Position numbers and translations under genes: made by a program. Below the pieces are notes generated by a model, which did no database searches, was not told the origin of the DNA, and worked only from the letters and a program-made list of their open reading frames with translations. 64,000 nt of DNA from NCBI GenBank assembly GCA_023935145.1, contig CM043698.1:73857501-73921500 (forward strand). Reading direction: 5' to 3'. This DNA comes from Bretschneidera sinensis. Taxonomy: Eukaryota; Streptophyta; Magnoliopsida; Brassicales; Akaniaceae. Below, one piece after another: positions 25,689-35,914 of this stretch; position 1 is the first letter of the stretch; the number at the start of each line of letters is the position of its first letter.

Positions 25689-26938
25689 TGTAGCTCGAGG
25701 TTTCAACCCAAGAGGGGGGGTGAATTGGGTTTTTAAAAACTTTTGCGGAATTTATACAAGTTTATAAAAACTGATAAGCAACAAATAATTGATACAAGTA
25801 GAAAGCTGTAAATAAAGAGTTTAAGGAAAGAGGATGCAAACACAGTTATAGTGGTTCGGCAATATCGGATTCGTTCCGACCCTACGTCCACTCTCTTCAA
25901 GGAACTCCTTGAAGTAATCCACTAAGAAAACTTAGTCGCACAACTTAGCCGGGTGTTGCACAAACCGTACACAAGCAATTTACAGGAATTGCTTAAACCG
26001 AAAAATCCCCTTCCTTTCGGAAGTTTCCCCTTCCTCTCGGAAGTAATCCCTTTACAAAGATGGTGTAAAGTAAAAGGTAGAGAGACAACAAATGAAAGCT
26101 TATTACAACAGAAATGTCTCTCTTTCAAAGTAAAGCTTGAAGAAATGGCTCAATAAGATTATTTCAAAGCTTTTTGTGTTTCAAGAGTATAAAAACTTGA
26201 TTATATGAGATCAACTCTTTTTGAATATGTGCTGCTAGTTGTTGAATGCTTTGCTGAGAGGGTTTATATAGCAATCAATTAATATGGCCGTTTTGGACTT
26301 TAATTTGAAAAAAATTTACTTTAAAACGTTCAGATTTGGAGTCCAACGGTCATATTTTTGAACTACCAGTCGACTGGGTCGAGATACCAGTCGACTGGGT
26401 TCACTTGAAAAATATACGTTTTCAGACCTTCTGGGTATCCAGTCGACTGGTATATATCATCCAGTCGACTGGGGACTTTCTGTCCATTGTGCCAGTCGAC
26501 TGGGTTGATTCATCCAGTCGATTGGGAAATTACTGGTCAAAGTACCAGTCGACTGGGTTAATTCATCCAGTCGACTGGGTACCTTCTGACCCATATACCA
26601 GTCGACTGGTATATGTACCCAGTCGACTGGGTTGTCTTCCAACCCAGTTTTTCTTCTGTTTTTCATTAAAAACATTTTAAAATTAATGGTTTTAGAAAAA
26701 CCATTTGTGTTTGAGCCATTAAACAAGCTAATACAATGTATGAGTGAGACTTACATTGGTTCTAAACCTTAAGACCTATACTAGATCTTCAGTCTTCACT
26801 TGATACTTGATTTGGTTCGAGTTTTTGCACTTTGTTCCTTGGTTGAATGTGTTTGATCCTTAATACAACTTAGTTTAAACATGTTAGTTAAATAACAGTT
26901 GTGTTTTGCCATCATTAAAATACGGGCGAGGGTCAACA
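25689..26938 (-). repeat. 3' LTR of the Sirevirus-like element
   Basis: 1250 bp, bounded by TG/CA on the plus strand (TGTAGCTCGAGG to GGTCAACA). It contains ten copies of the palindrome CCAGTCGACTGG, nine perfect and one with ATTGG, at 26366-26630, and a TATA box (minus strand GCTATATAAACC, 26261-26272). ORFs drawn across the palindromes translate them as PVDW/SRL-type repeats and are not genes. Confidence 0.93.
26366..26630. repeat. Cluster of CCAGTCGACTGG palindromes in the 3' LTR
   Basis: Copies start at 26366, 26387, 26439, 26461, 26492, 26514 (one mismatch), 26545, 26567, 26598 and 26619. Pairs spaced 21-22 bp recur. In element orientation the cluster lies in U3, about 100 bp or more upstream of the LTR TATA box. 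Confidence 0.92.
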
Positions 26939-27497
26939 ATCTCCCCCTTTTTGATGATGACAAAACTAATAATGTAAAAACAGTTTTAAAAACTAAGTGT
27001 TAAGATTTTACAAAAATTTGGACAGAGTCTCCTCTGTTTTTCGAGAAAAACCACCCTGTAAACAAGCAAACACAGTTTATATTTCTTTCAACCAATCCAG
27101 AATTAAACTCAACCAATCAATAAACATTTTTACACAGATATGGAGCAATGCTCCCCCTAAATCTATGCATTGGTTGCGTTTTTACTTAGATTTTCTCGTT
27201 ACTTAGATTTTCTCGTTTTTCTCATTTTTCTCCCCCGTTTTGACAACAGCAACCAAAGGGGGGCAGAACAATCAACAAATAAGCTATGAGACAAACAGAT
27301 ATTTAAAAACAGTTCTAACATATCACAAATAGCTTAAATAAATGCAAGAAATATGGCTTATAGTTATTACATCATCATAGAAAAAGTCAATACAAGTAGA
27401 GTCTTATAGAGCCATAACTAAGAAAAACAAACATGAGATGTCCGTGCTAAGTGACAAATACTGGAAAAGTGCTAAGAACTGATTAAATGAATGAGAC

Positions 27498-28754
27498 TCA
27501 TGGTGCGGGAGAGTCCGAGCTGTCACGAAGAAGTTCCCTAATCTCAGCTAGGGAACCCTCGGTGTGCTCTCGATGTAACTCGAAGTCATCCCGTAGGTGG
27601 TCTATGGAGGAGCTCAGCCTCTGATAATCGGACTGCATGGACTGAAAACCAGACTCCATCGTCATCTGAAGACTCGCGATAGCTCGTAGGATGTCACCAT
27701 ATCCAGTCTGACCAGTACTCGAGTCACCAATGGGAGGTGCTCGGGTATCTGTCTCCATCTCAGCAGCCGTATCAGCATCCTCATCACTGTCACTCGCATC
27801 CTCTCGAATCCTTAGGCGTTTTCCAGCCTTAGGATAGAGAAACCCTTCACGAACAGTACATCCCATCTTCTTTAGAGATGAGATGTTGATGATATCCGTC
27901 AATCCGATATCCTGAGCCTCGGAGGCAGGCAAAGGTACCCGGAAGTGCTGGAGGATGAGTGTAATGAGCATCCCATAAGGAAGACACCCGGAGTCGTTTG
28001 CTTCACCGTTTATCATGTTGGCGAGCAGCAGAGGATATATATTGAAGTGGTGCCCAGATTTTAGGCACCAAATCAATACCGTATCTATTTTAGATAGATA
28101 CCCTCGACTCCCGAGTCTCGGGTGGATGGTCCAACTGACAATCAATTGAAACATTTTTGAGTCGAGGGGCAAGTCACTACATGTGTGAAATGTAGTGGGT
28201 TTGTACACATAGTTAGGGTCGCCCCTGACTATCCGACAGGCCTCCTCAACTTCAAAGTTGTCTGGCCATCCATCCAGACTCCATTGAACCCCCCTTATAG
28301 GGATTCTCAGAATGCTCATCAAGAGGTCAGTGTTGACCTCAAACTCCACACCGCTAACTCTGGTTCTGAATCTCAGAGCCAGAGGACTGGGTTTCACCAA
28401 GTTAGCATAGAACTGGTGAATCAGTCGCGGGTAATATTTTTCATGAATACTGACCAGTGGGGTCAGATTTATTGCCTCAAAGGCTGGTAGAATATCGAAA
28501 TTACCATGACGAATGGAGTCGAAATCAACGACTCTACCCGTCATGATTTTCTTGTGACGGATTATAGAGTTATACCTCTTATGAGCAGCTGGGCTGAAAA
28601 ACAGAGCCTGCTCCAACTCTGTTCTGGGCTCCTTGCTGGATGACCCTGCTACTCCCTTCCCTTTTGATTCCGAAGCCGAAGGTTTTGAAGACCTAGGCTT
28701 TTTGGGCGTATTAGGTCCACTTGTTGTGAGTTTTATACGGATTTTGTCACTCAT
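27498..28754 (-). CDS. Extra ORF (ORF3, 418 residues) of the Sirevirus-like element
   Basis: The ORF begins at ATG 28754 and has no stop for 418 codons. It is in the sense direction of the element, between pol and the 3' LTR, where Sireviruses often carry an envelope-like or additional ORF. The N-terminus is basic and Ser/Lys/Pro-rich (residues 1-50). A central globular part follows (YYPRLIHQFYANL..SGVEFEVN.DLLMSILRIP), which resembles the domain known as putative plant transposon protein. Residues about 325-345 are acidic, and residues about 355-410 look like a coiled coil (LQMTMESGFQSMQSDYQRL). I see no signal peptide or clear membrane segment, so it does not look like an envelope protein. 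A TATA box and nine perfect palindromes lie upstream (28963-29320). Function unknown. Confidence 0.85.
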   Translation of the reverse strand: MSDKIRIKLTTSGPNTPKKPRSSKPSASESKGKGVAGSSSKEPRTELEQALFFSPAAHKRYNSIIRHKKIMTGRVVDFDSIRHGNFDILPAFEAINLTPLVSIHEKYYPRLIHQFYANLVKPSPLALRFRTRVSGVEFEVNTDLLMSILRIPIRGVQWSLDGWPDNFEVEEACRIVRGDPNYVYKPTTFHTCSDLPLDSKMFQLIVSWTIHPRLGSRGYLSKIDTVLIWCLKSGHHFNIYPLLLANMINGEANDSGCLPYGMLITLILQHFRVPLPASEAQDIGLTDIINISSLKKMGCTVREGFLYPKAGKRLRIREDASDSDEDADTAAEMETDTRAPPIGDSSTGQTGYGDILRAIASLQMTMESGFQSMQSDYQRLSSSIDHLRDDFELHREHTEGSLAEIRELLRDSSDSPAP

Positions 28755-28962
28755 TTTCGAGAAATTTGAAGTTTTTGGAAAAAGGAAATTTGGTAAAAAT
28801 GAGAGATTTTAACCGTAGAAAGTTAAAAATCTCTTTAGGAATGAGTAGATCGGTGTGTTTAGAAGGGATTTGGATGGTTTTTAGATCAAAAAGATGAATT
28901 TTTCTAGAGAGAGAAAGCTTGGGCTCTTTGAAAATGGCGTAAAGAGGGCGAAAATGAACAGT

Positions 28963-28975
28963 CCCTTTTATAAAA
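28963..28975 (-). promoter_or_regulatory. TATA box of a putative internal promoter for ORF3
   Basis: The minus strand reads TTTTATAAAAGGG, about 210 bp upstream of the ORF3 ATG at 28754, leaving room for a normal leader. The nearest palindrome (28984-28995) lies 8 bp further upstream. It lies in the pol-ORF3 spacer, outside the LTRs. Confidence 0.55.
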
Positions 28976-28983
28976 TCGCGATA

Positions 28984-29320
28984 CCAGTCGACTGGGTAAA
29001 CTTACCAGTCGACTGGGCCCCTTTGAAAAGATGAACAGTTCTCTTACCAGTCGACTGGGTAAACGTACCAGTCGACTGGATTAACTGACAGTGAGATAAC
29101 AGTCTACTGGGCTATCGTTACCAGTCGACTGGAGGTTCATAAAAATGAAAAAAATTTGGCTCCCAGCAGGATTTGATCTTATAGACGACTGGAGAAGACT
29201 TACCAGTCGTCTGGAGTTTTTGGCAGAGAGTTACCAGTCGACTGGGTTAAAATTACCAGTCGACTGGACAATCAGGCAGTGACTTACCAGTCGACTGGAT
29301 CACATTTACCAGTCGACTGG
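28984..29320. repeat. Cluster of CCAGTCGACTGG palindromes in the pol-ORF3 spacer
   Basis: Nine perfect 12-bp palindromes start at 28984, 29005, 29047, 29068, 29121, 29234, 29256, 29287 and 29309. Diverged copies occur near 29099 (ACAGTCTACTGG), 29183 and 29203 (CCAGTCGTCTGG). Several pairs are spaced 21-22 bp apart, about two helical turns. The linker sequences differ from one another. The same palindrome is clustered in the LTRs. Confidence 0.9.
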
Positions 29321-29462
29321 ACCATTAGTAAAATTTCCAGTCTTGAATTTATAGCACGAATTTGTTTATCTATGACATTTTTGAGTGAAGGGAATAATTA
29401 AACATGGATTAATACTCTATCACTCAATGTCAAACTTGCAAATGATGAAATGTGAGATGCAA

Positions 29463-32400
29463 TCAAACATTCAATTTATCAAAATCAAGCAATCCCATCA
29501 ACTTTCTTATTTTGCAAAAACTAGCTTCACTTAAGGGTTTTGTAAGAATATCAGCTATTTGATCTTCTGAAGGTATAAATTCTAATCTTATATCACCTTT
29601 TTGAGCATGGTCTCTTAAGAAATGATGTCTAATCTCTATATGCTTGGTTCTAGAGTGCTGAATAGGATTTTTGGTTAGGTTGATGGCACTAGTATTATCA
29701 CAAAATATAGGAATATTTTTGAGACTCATGCCATAGTCTTCTAGTTGTTGTTTCATCCATAGTACTTGGGCACAACAACTGCCAGCTGCTACATATTCCG
29801 CCTCAGCGGTTGATAGTGCAACTGAATTCTGTTTCTTGGAGAACCAAGAAGTTAACATAGCACCTAAGAATTGGCATGTTCCACTTGTGCTTTTTCTATC
29901 TAACCTACATCCAGCAAAATCAGCATCCGAATATCCTACTAGCTCAAAAGATGATTCTCTAGAATACCATAATCCTATGGTCTGGGTCCCTTGTAGATAT
30001 CTAAGGATTCTTTTTACTGCAACTACATGTGATTCCTTAGGATTAGATTGAAATCTAGCGCACATGCATACACTGAACATTATATCAGGTCTACTTGCAG
30101 TCAAGTACAGTAAAGCACCTATCATGCTTCTATAATATTTAGAATCTGCATTTTTACCTCCTTCATCAAGATCAAGTTTGGTGGTTGTGCTCATAGGTGT
30201 TCTAATTGGTTTTGAGCTTTCCATCCCGAACCTCTTTAGTAGATCTTTGACGTACTTTTGTTGATTGATGAAGATACCTCCTTTTAGTTGCTTGATTTGC
30301 AGTCCAAGGAAGTAGGTAAGTTCTCCCATCATGCTCATTTCAAATTCACCTTGCATGCACTTTGCAAACTCTTGACACATAGATTCATTAGTAGCACCAA
30401 ATATAATATCATCAACATATATTTGAACTATCAAAGTGTCATTTTTGTGAGTTTTTGTGAAGAGAGTTGTATCTATTTTTCCTCTTACAAAATCATTATC
30501 AATCAAAAATTTGCTTAGTCTTTCGTACCATGCCCTTGGAGCTTGCTTCAGCCCATATAAAGCCTTAGAAAGCTTGTAGACATGATTTGGAAGACTAGGG
30601 TTTTCAAAACCAAGAGGTTGTTCAACATAAACCTCTTCTTCTATAAAGCCATTTAAAAAGGCACTTTTCACATCCATTTGAAATAGCTTGAATTTATTAA
30701 AGCATGCAAAGGCTAATAACATTCGAATAGCTTCTAATCTAGCTACGGGAGCATAGGTTTCATCAAAATCTATTCCTTCCTCTTGGTTATATCCCTTAGC
30801 AACTAGTCTAGCCTTATTTCTAGTTACTATACCATTTTCATCCATTTTATTTCTATATACCCATTTAGTTCCAATAATTGAATGATCTTTAGGTCTTGGA
30901 ACTAGTTCCCAAACATTGTTTCTCTCAAATTGATTTATCTCTTCCTGCATTGCAATTATCCAATCATTATCTTTTTCAGCTTCTATAAATGTCTTAGGTT
31001 CTACTTGAGACAAATAAGCTACAAAATTACAAATATTTCTAATGGAAGAGCGAGTTCTTACCCCTTGTGAAGGATCACCAATTACTTGATCAATTGGATG
31101 ATGATTTACATACCTCCAATCCTTGGGTAGATTTTCCTCTTGTTGACTTGAGGATGGTTGGTCCAAATTTGGAGTTGCCATCCCTTCATTTGTTTGAGAA
31201 GAACTCACTTTTGGGTCAACAATGGGAGTAGAAGTTTCCATTCTTGGAATAAAATCTGCATCATCTTTAAAGGAAACTTCTCCACTACTCATTGGGTTAG
31301 ATTCATCAATAGTTACATGCACAGATTCTTCTACTACTAGAGTTCTCTTATTGAAAACTCTATAAGCCTTACTAGTAGTAGAATATCCTAAAAATATCCC
31401 TTCATCGGTCTTGGAATCAAATTTACCCAAGTTAGTTTTATTGTTATTTAAGATGAAGCACTTACTACCAAAGGCACGAAAATAGGAAATATTTGGCTTT
31501 CTCCCTTTCCATAGTTCATAAGGAGTTTTATCAAGCAGGGGCCTTATCAAAATTCTATTTAAAATATAGCAAGAAGTATTCACGGCTTCAGCCCAAAAAT
31601 ATTTTGGTAAATTATTTTCACAAAGCATTGTTCTTGAAAATTCTTCTAGAACTCTATTTTTCCTCTCAACAACTCCATTTTGTTGAGGAGTTCTAGGAGC
31701 TGAAAAGTTGTGATTAATTCCATTTTCATCACAAAATTTTGAAAAGCTTTGATTTTCAAATTCTTTGCCATGATCACTTCTTATGCTTGAAATACAAATT
31801 CCTTTTTCATTTTGTACCTTTTTGCAAAACTTTTCAAATCCTTTGAAAGCTTCATCCTTATAAGCAATAAAAATAACAAAGGTATATCTTGAATAGTCAT
31901 CAACAATAACAAGAGCATATTGATGGCCACCTAGACTAATGGTACTAATTGGACCAAATAAGTCCATATGCAAAAGTTCCAAAGGTCTAGTAGTTGAGAC
32001 AACATTTTTTGCTTTGAAAGATATCCTTGATTGTTTTCCCATTTGACAAGCATTGCAAATTTTGTTTTTCTCAAAATTGATTTTAGGAAGACCAATAACT
32101 AAATCTTTTCTTGAAACAATTTTTAGCAAGTTCATATTTACATGACCAAGCCTTCTATGCCATAGCCATTGATTTTCACTAAAAGCAGGAAAACATTTTT
32201 CATTATTGGAATGTAAGGATTTCAAATCAACTATATAGACATTTTCATGTCTATGGCCAATGAATTTGATCTTGTTGCTCTTGATGTCTATAACTAGACA
32301 ATGAGAGGTTTCAAATGTGACTTTATATCCTTTGTCACATAATTGACTAATGCTAAGTAAATTTGGCTTTAAGCCTTGTACTAGCAATACATTATCTAAA

Positions 32401-32585
32401 GTTGAGAAATCATTACCGACTTTTCCATGCCCGATGATCTTTATTTTAGTATTGTCTCCAATGGTCACAAGTCCACCATCTCTTAGAGTTAGCTCCTTGA
32501 ATACGCTTTTATCACCGGTCATATGCTTCGAGCAACCGCTATCAAGGTACCAACAGTTACCTTTCTCCTTGGTATGAAGGCAAAT
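29463..32585 (-). CDS. Sirevirus-like pol (PR, IN, RT, RNase H)
   Basis: The frame continues directly after the gag TAG: the aspartic protease motif [14 protein letters not shown] lies at the start, upstream of the first ATG at 32522. Integrase follows, with [16 protein letters not shown] zinc site, [23 protein letters not shown] and [15 protein letters not shown] has [48 protein letters not shown] and the catalytic YVDDIIFG. RNase H has [31 protein letters not shown] and [15 protein letters not shown]. All catalytic motifs are present and no stop interrupts 1019 codons. Without its own start codon ahead of the protease motif, expression most likely needs read-through from gag. Confidence 0.94.
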   Translation of the reverse strand: MCLHTKEKGNCWYLDSGCSKHMTGDKSVFKELTLRDGGLVTIGDNTKIKIIGHGKVGNDFSTLDNVLLVQGLKPNLLSISQLCDKGYKVTFETSHCLVIDIKSNKIKFIGHRHENVYIVDLKSLHSNNEKCFPAFSENQWLWHRRLGHVNMNLLKIVSRKDLVIGLPKINFEKNKICNACQMGKQSRISFKAKNVVSTTRPLELLHMDLFGPISTISLGGHQYALVIVDDYSRYTFVIFIAYKDEAFKGFEKFCKKVQNEKGICISSIRSDHGKEFENQSFSKFCDENGINHNFSAPRTPQQNGVVERKNRVLEEFSRTMLCENNLPKYFWAEAVNTSCYILNRILIRPLLDKTPYELWKGRKPNISYFRAFGSKCFILNNNKTNLGKFDSKTDEGIFLGYSTTSKAYRVFNKRTLVVEESVHVTIDESNPMSSGEVSFKDDADFIPRMETSTPIVDPKVSSSQTNEGMATPNLDQPSSSQQEENLPKDWRYVNHHPIDQVIGDPSQGVRTRSSIRNICNFVAYLSQVEPKTFIEAEKDNDWIIAMQEEINQFERNNVWELVPRPKDHSIIGTKWVYRNKMDENGIVTRNKARLVAKGYNQEEGIDFDETYAPVARLEAIRMLLAFACFNKFKLFQMDVKSAFLNGFIEEEVYVEQPLGFENPSLPNHVYKLSKALYGLKQAPRAWYERLSKFLIDNDFVRGKIDTTLFTKTHKNDTLIVQIYVDDIIFGATNESMCQEFAKCMQGEFEMSMMGELTYFLGLQIKQLKGGIFINQQKYVKDLLKRFGMESSKPIRTPMSTTTKLDLDEGGKNADSKYYRSMIGALLYLTASRPDIMFSVCMCARFQSNPKESHVVAVKRILRYLQGTQTIGLWYSRESSFELVGYSDADFAGCRLDRKSTSGTCQFLGAMLTSWFSKKQNSVALSTAEAEYVAAGSCCAQVLWMKQQLEDYGMSLKNIPIFCDNTSAINLTKNPIQHSRTKHIEIRHHFLRDHAQKGDIRLEFIPSEDQIADILTKPLSEASFCKIRKLMGLLDFDKLNV

Positions 32586-34640
32586 CTACATCACACAAGG
32601 ATATACGATAGCATTTTTAGGTACCCAAAATTTCTTGGGTCCTTTGGGGTTAGTCCTTGAAAATACGGTTCCTTTTGGGACCCATACTTTCTTAACAATA
32701 TATGGTGCTCTATGAACATGTTGATGATGCACATACCTAGCATTATAGTCATAGAAATTTCTAGGAAATTTTACATGTGCATTCCTATAATCCTTAGGAT
32801 GATAGTTCCTAGGATACATGATTCTACGGTAAGGGGTATGAAAATGCATGTCATTTCCAGAAAATGAACGATGATGCATTCTAGGATACATGCTAGCATA
32901 TGTATGCAAGTTATTTCTAGAATAGCCATGATGGTGATTCCTAGGATGAGCAGAATGCATTCTTTGATTATACACATTGTTCCTAGAATGAGCATGATGA
33001 TTATTTCTAGGATGTGTATGAGCATTTCTAGAATGAGCATACAAATAAGCATGAGTATTTTTAGGATGCTTCAATTTAGTATGATCATTTAAGTTTCTAG
33101 AGTTCCTCGGATTTATTAAGGGAGTGCTTTTAACAAGGTTAGGAGCTTTCGAAGTAGAAGCTCCATCTACACAAGAGGCTTTCATGAATAAGCTCTCTTT
33201 TGTTTTTTGTTTTCCCAATGGAGAATATCCTACACCAGATTTTCCTCCACTTAATCTTTGGGAAGAAAGCACTTCATCAAGTTTTTCTTTACCAAGCATA
33301 AGTCTAGATACAGTGCTGTTTAATTCAGAAATTTTATTTTTCAAATTCTCATTTTCATCTTTAAGAAAATCTTGAGACGAATTATACAGTAAAGATGATA
33401 ATTTTTCTTTTTCTTCTCTAAGAACTATCATTTCCTTAGAAAGAGATGATACTTCTTTCTTAAGAACAGAATTTCTAGAATCAAATTTCTTTAATTCTTC
33501 ATGCATTTCATTTATGACTTCTAGTAATTCTTCACTACTAGTAACAATATTATTTTTTGAAGAGGGAGAAGATGTTACCTCACTTTCATCATCGATTGCC
33601 ATTAAACAGAGGTTGGCAATCTCTTCGTATCCAATTTCTTTGTCTGATGACTCATCTTCTTCGTCATCGCTCCAGGTAGTTGCTACCATAGCTTTCTTCT
33701 TGAAGCCCTTGTATGGTTTGCTTGAAACTGGACAGTCAGCTTTTATATGTCCTGGCTTCTTGCAGCCATAGCACATAAGTGGTTCCCTTTTTGAGGTGGG
33801 ATCCTTTGAGTAAGGTTTCTTGCTTTTCTTCAAGAACCTATGGAATCGTCTGGTGATTAAAGCCATTTCACCATCCTCTTCACTGCTCTCTGCTTCTTGT
33901 TCTAATTCCTTTTCTTTGTTGCTCGTAGAAGCTTTGAGAGCAATTTGCTTCTTCTTCTTCTCATCATCATTGACGATGGGAGTCATTTCTTCCATCTCGT
34001 ATGTCAATAATGACCCAAGCAGCGTCTCAACATCAAGCTTGTCAAGATTTTTGGCCTCTTGAATGGCTGTCCTCTTTGGTTTCCATTCTGGAGGTAGAGA
34101 TCTTAAGATTTTTCTGGTTAGTTCAACTTCCTCAATATTCTTGCCAAGCAATTTTAAACTATTTATAATAGTAGTAAATCGTGAGTGCATTTCAGAAATG
34201 GTTTCATTAGGAGACATCTTAAAAGATTCATATTCAGAAATTAGCATGTAAATTTTAGACTTTTTTACTTCACTTGTTCCTTCATATGTGACTTGCAATT
34301 TGTCCCATATTTCTTTAGCAGAAACGCATGCAGATATTTTGTTATATTCAGAAATATCTAAAGCACAATGTAGCATGCTTGTTGCTCTGCTATTGAGAGA
34401 CATTGTTCTACAATCCTCGTCAGTAAACTCAGTTTTGAGTTTAGGCATTGTATGAAGAGTCTCTCCAATAACTATTTCTTTTGAGGGAATTTTAGGTCCC
34501 TCTTCTATAATTCTCCATAGATTGTAATCTTGTCCTTCGACGAAGATTTTCATTCTATTTTTCCAGTAGTTATAATTTGATCCATTGAACAATGGAGGTC
34601 TAGTATAAGAGTGTCCCTCAGAGTAGCTATTTGCTGCCAT
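32586..34640 (-). CDS. Sirevirus-like gag (684 residues)
   Basis: The ORF starts at ATG 34640 (MAANSYSEGHSYTRPPLFNG), with the N-terminal NYNYWKNRMKIF typical of Copia gag, a capsid-like helical region, and a CCHC zinc knuckle beginning at C290 (CYGCKKPGHIKADC). An acidic segment and a coiled-coil-like region around residues 375-470 (EELLEVINEMHEELKKFD, EKEKLSSLLYNS) follow. Residues about 525-645 form an unusual His/Asn/Arg-rich repeat region (HSRN, HPRN units). Gag is the capsid protein that packages the element RNA. The ORF ends at a TAG (32586-32588) in the same frame as pol, so pol may be made by read-through. The length fits the long gag of Sireviruses. Confidence 0.93.
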   Translation of the reverse strand: MAANSYSEGHSYTRPPLFNGSNYNYWKNRMKIFVEGQDYNLWRIIEEGPKIPSKEIVIGETLHTMPKLKTEFTDEDCRTMSLNSRATSMLHCALDISEYNKISACVSAKEIWDKLQVTYEGTSEVKKSKIYMLISEYESFKMSPNETISEMHSRFTTIINSLKLLGKNIEEVELTRKILRSLPPEWKPKRTAIQEAKNLDKLDVETLLGSLLTYEMEEMTPIVNDDEKKKKQIALKASTSNKEKELEQEAESSEEDGEMALITRRFHRFLKKSKKPYSKDPTSKREPLMCYGCKKPGHIKADCPVSSKPYKGFKKKAMVATTWSDDEEDESSDKEIGYEEIANLCLMAIDDESEVTSSPSSKNNIVTSSEELLEVINEMHEELKKFDSRNSVLKKEVSSLSKEMIVLREEKEKLSSLLYNSSQDFLKDENENLKNKISELNSTVSRLMLGKEKLDEVLSSQRLSGGKSGVGYSPLGKQKTKESLFMKASCVDGASTSKAPNLVKSTPLINPRNSRNLNDHTKLKHPKNTHAYLYAHSRNAHTHPRNNHHAHSRNNVYNQRMHSAHPRNHHHGYSRNNLHTYASMYPRMHHRSFSGNDMHFHTPYRRIMYPRNYHPKDYRNAHVKFPRNFYDYNARYVHHQHVHRAPYIVKKVWVPKGTVFSRTNPKGPKKFWVPKNAIVYPCVM

Positions 34641-34695
34641 TGGATCAACTCTAGGAATTTAAGCCTTATAAAGAGAACGAAGCTCTGATACCAAT

Positions 34696-35914
34696 TGTAG
34701 CTCGAGGTTTCAACCCAAGAGGGGGGGTGAATTGGGTTTTTAAAAACTTTTGCGGAATTTATACAAGTTTATAAAAACTGATAAGCAACAAATAATTGAT
34801 ACAAGTAGAAAGCTGTAAATAAAGAGTTTAAGGAAAGAGGATGCAAACACAGTTATAGTGGTTCGGCAATATCGGATTCGTTCCGACCCTACGTCCACTC
34901 TCTTCAAGGAACTCCTTGAAGTAATCCACTAAGAAAACTTAGTCGCACAACTTAGCCGGGTGTTGCACAAACCGTACACAAGCAATTTACAGGAATTGCT
35001 TAAACCGAAAAATCCCCTTCCTTTCGGAAGTTTCCCCTTCCTCTCGGAAGTAATCCCTTTACAAAGATGGTGTAAAGTAAAAGGTAGAGAGACAACAAAT
35101 GAAAGCTTATTACAACAGAAATGTCTCTCTTTCAAAGTAAAGCTTGAAGAAATGGCTCAATAAGATTATTTCAAAGCTTTTTGTGTTTCAAGAGTATAAA
35201 AACTTGATTATATGAGATCAACTCTTTTTGAATATGTGCTGCTAGTTGTTGAATGCTTTGCTGAGAGGGTTTATATAGCAATCAATTAATATGGCCGTTT
35301 TGGACTTTAATTTGAAAAAGATTTACTTTAAAACGTTCAGATTTGGAGTCCAACGGTCATATTTTTGAACTACCAGTCGACTGGGTCGAGATACCAGTCG
35401 ACTGGGTTCACTTGAAAAATATACGTTTTCAGACCTTCTGGGTATCCAGTCGACTGGTATATATCATCCAGTCGACTGGGGACTTTCTGTCCATTGTGCC
35501 AGTCGACTGGGTTGATTCATCCAGTCGATTGGGAAATTACTGGTCAAAGTACCAGTCGACTGGGTTAATTCATCCAGTCGACTGGTATATGTACCCAGTC
35601 GACTGGGTTGTCTTCCAACCCAGTTTTTCTTCTGTTTTTCATTAAAAACATTTTAAAATTAATGGTTTTAGAAAAACCATTTGTGTTTGAGCCATTAAAC
35701 AAGCTAATACAATGTATGAGTGAGACTTACATTGGTTCTAAACCTTAAGACCTATACTAGATCTTCAGTCTTCACTTGATACTTGATTTGGTTCGAGTTT
35801 TTGCACTTTGTTCCTTGGTTGAATGTGTTTGATCCTTAATACAACTTAGTTTAAACATGTTAGTTAAATAACAGTTGTGTTTTGCCATCATTAAAATACG
35901 GGCGAGGGTCAACA
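34696..35914 (-). repeat. 5' LTR of the Sirevirus-like element
   Basis: 1219 bp and nearly identical to the 3' LTR; one substitution was noticed near 35319 (AAAAAG versus AAAAAA) plus loss of one 31-bp palindrome unit. Nine palindromes lie at 35373-35606. The TATA box at 35269-35279 (minus strand) would drive the genomic transcript. Confidence 0.93.
35373..35606. repeat. Cluster of CCAGTCGACTGG palindromes in the 5' LTR
   Basis: Same array as in the 3' LTR but with nine copies (eight perfect, one with ATTGG); one repeat-plus-linker of about 31 bp is absent. It lies upstream of the TATA box at 35269-35279 in the direction of the genomic transcript. Confidence 0.92.

Larger units (their letters stand above)
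25689..35914 (-). mobile_element. Young Sirevirus-like Copia retrotransposon nested in the Gypsy 3' LTR
   Basis: The element lies on the minus strand: 5' LTR 34696-35914, tRNA-iMet primer-binding site (TGGTATCAGAGC on the minus strand, 34682-34693), gag 34640-32586, pol to 29463, extra ORF 28754-27498, polypurine tract (AAAAAGGGGGAG, about 26941-26953) and 3' LTR 25689-26938. It is flanked by the perfect 5-bp duplication ATATC (25684-25688 and 35915-35919). The LTRs appear nearly identical apart from a 31-bp difference in palindrome copy number. All long ORFs are open except one in-frame TAG between gag and pol. Long gag, pol and an additional 3' ORF fit the Sirevirus (SIRE/Maximus) lineage; the lineage call is by sequence style and gene order. 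Confidence 0.93.

Noticed and set aside
26336..26726. ORFs in the LTR encoding repeated PVDW/SRL units (also 35343-35645)
   Set aside because: They are translations of the palindrome array on both strands; no start context or other domain supports a protein.
27498..28754. ORF3 as a captured host gene
   Set aside because: No intron-exon trace or recognised host family; position between pol and LTR and the domain style fit a transposon ORF.
28984..29320. CRISPR-like look of short palindromic repeats with spacers
   Set aside because: The repeats are only 12 bp, linkers are irregular, there are no cas genes, and the DNA is a plant retrotransposon.
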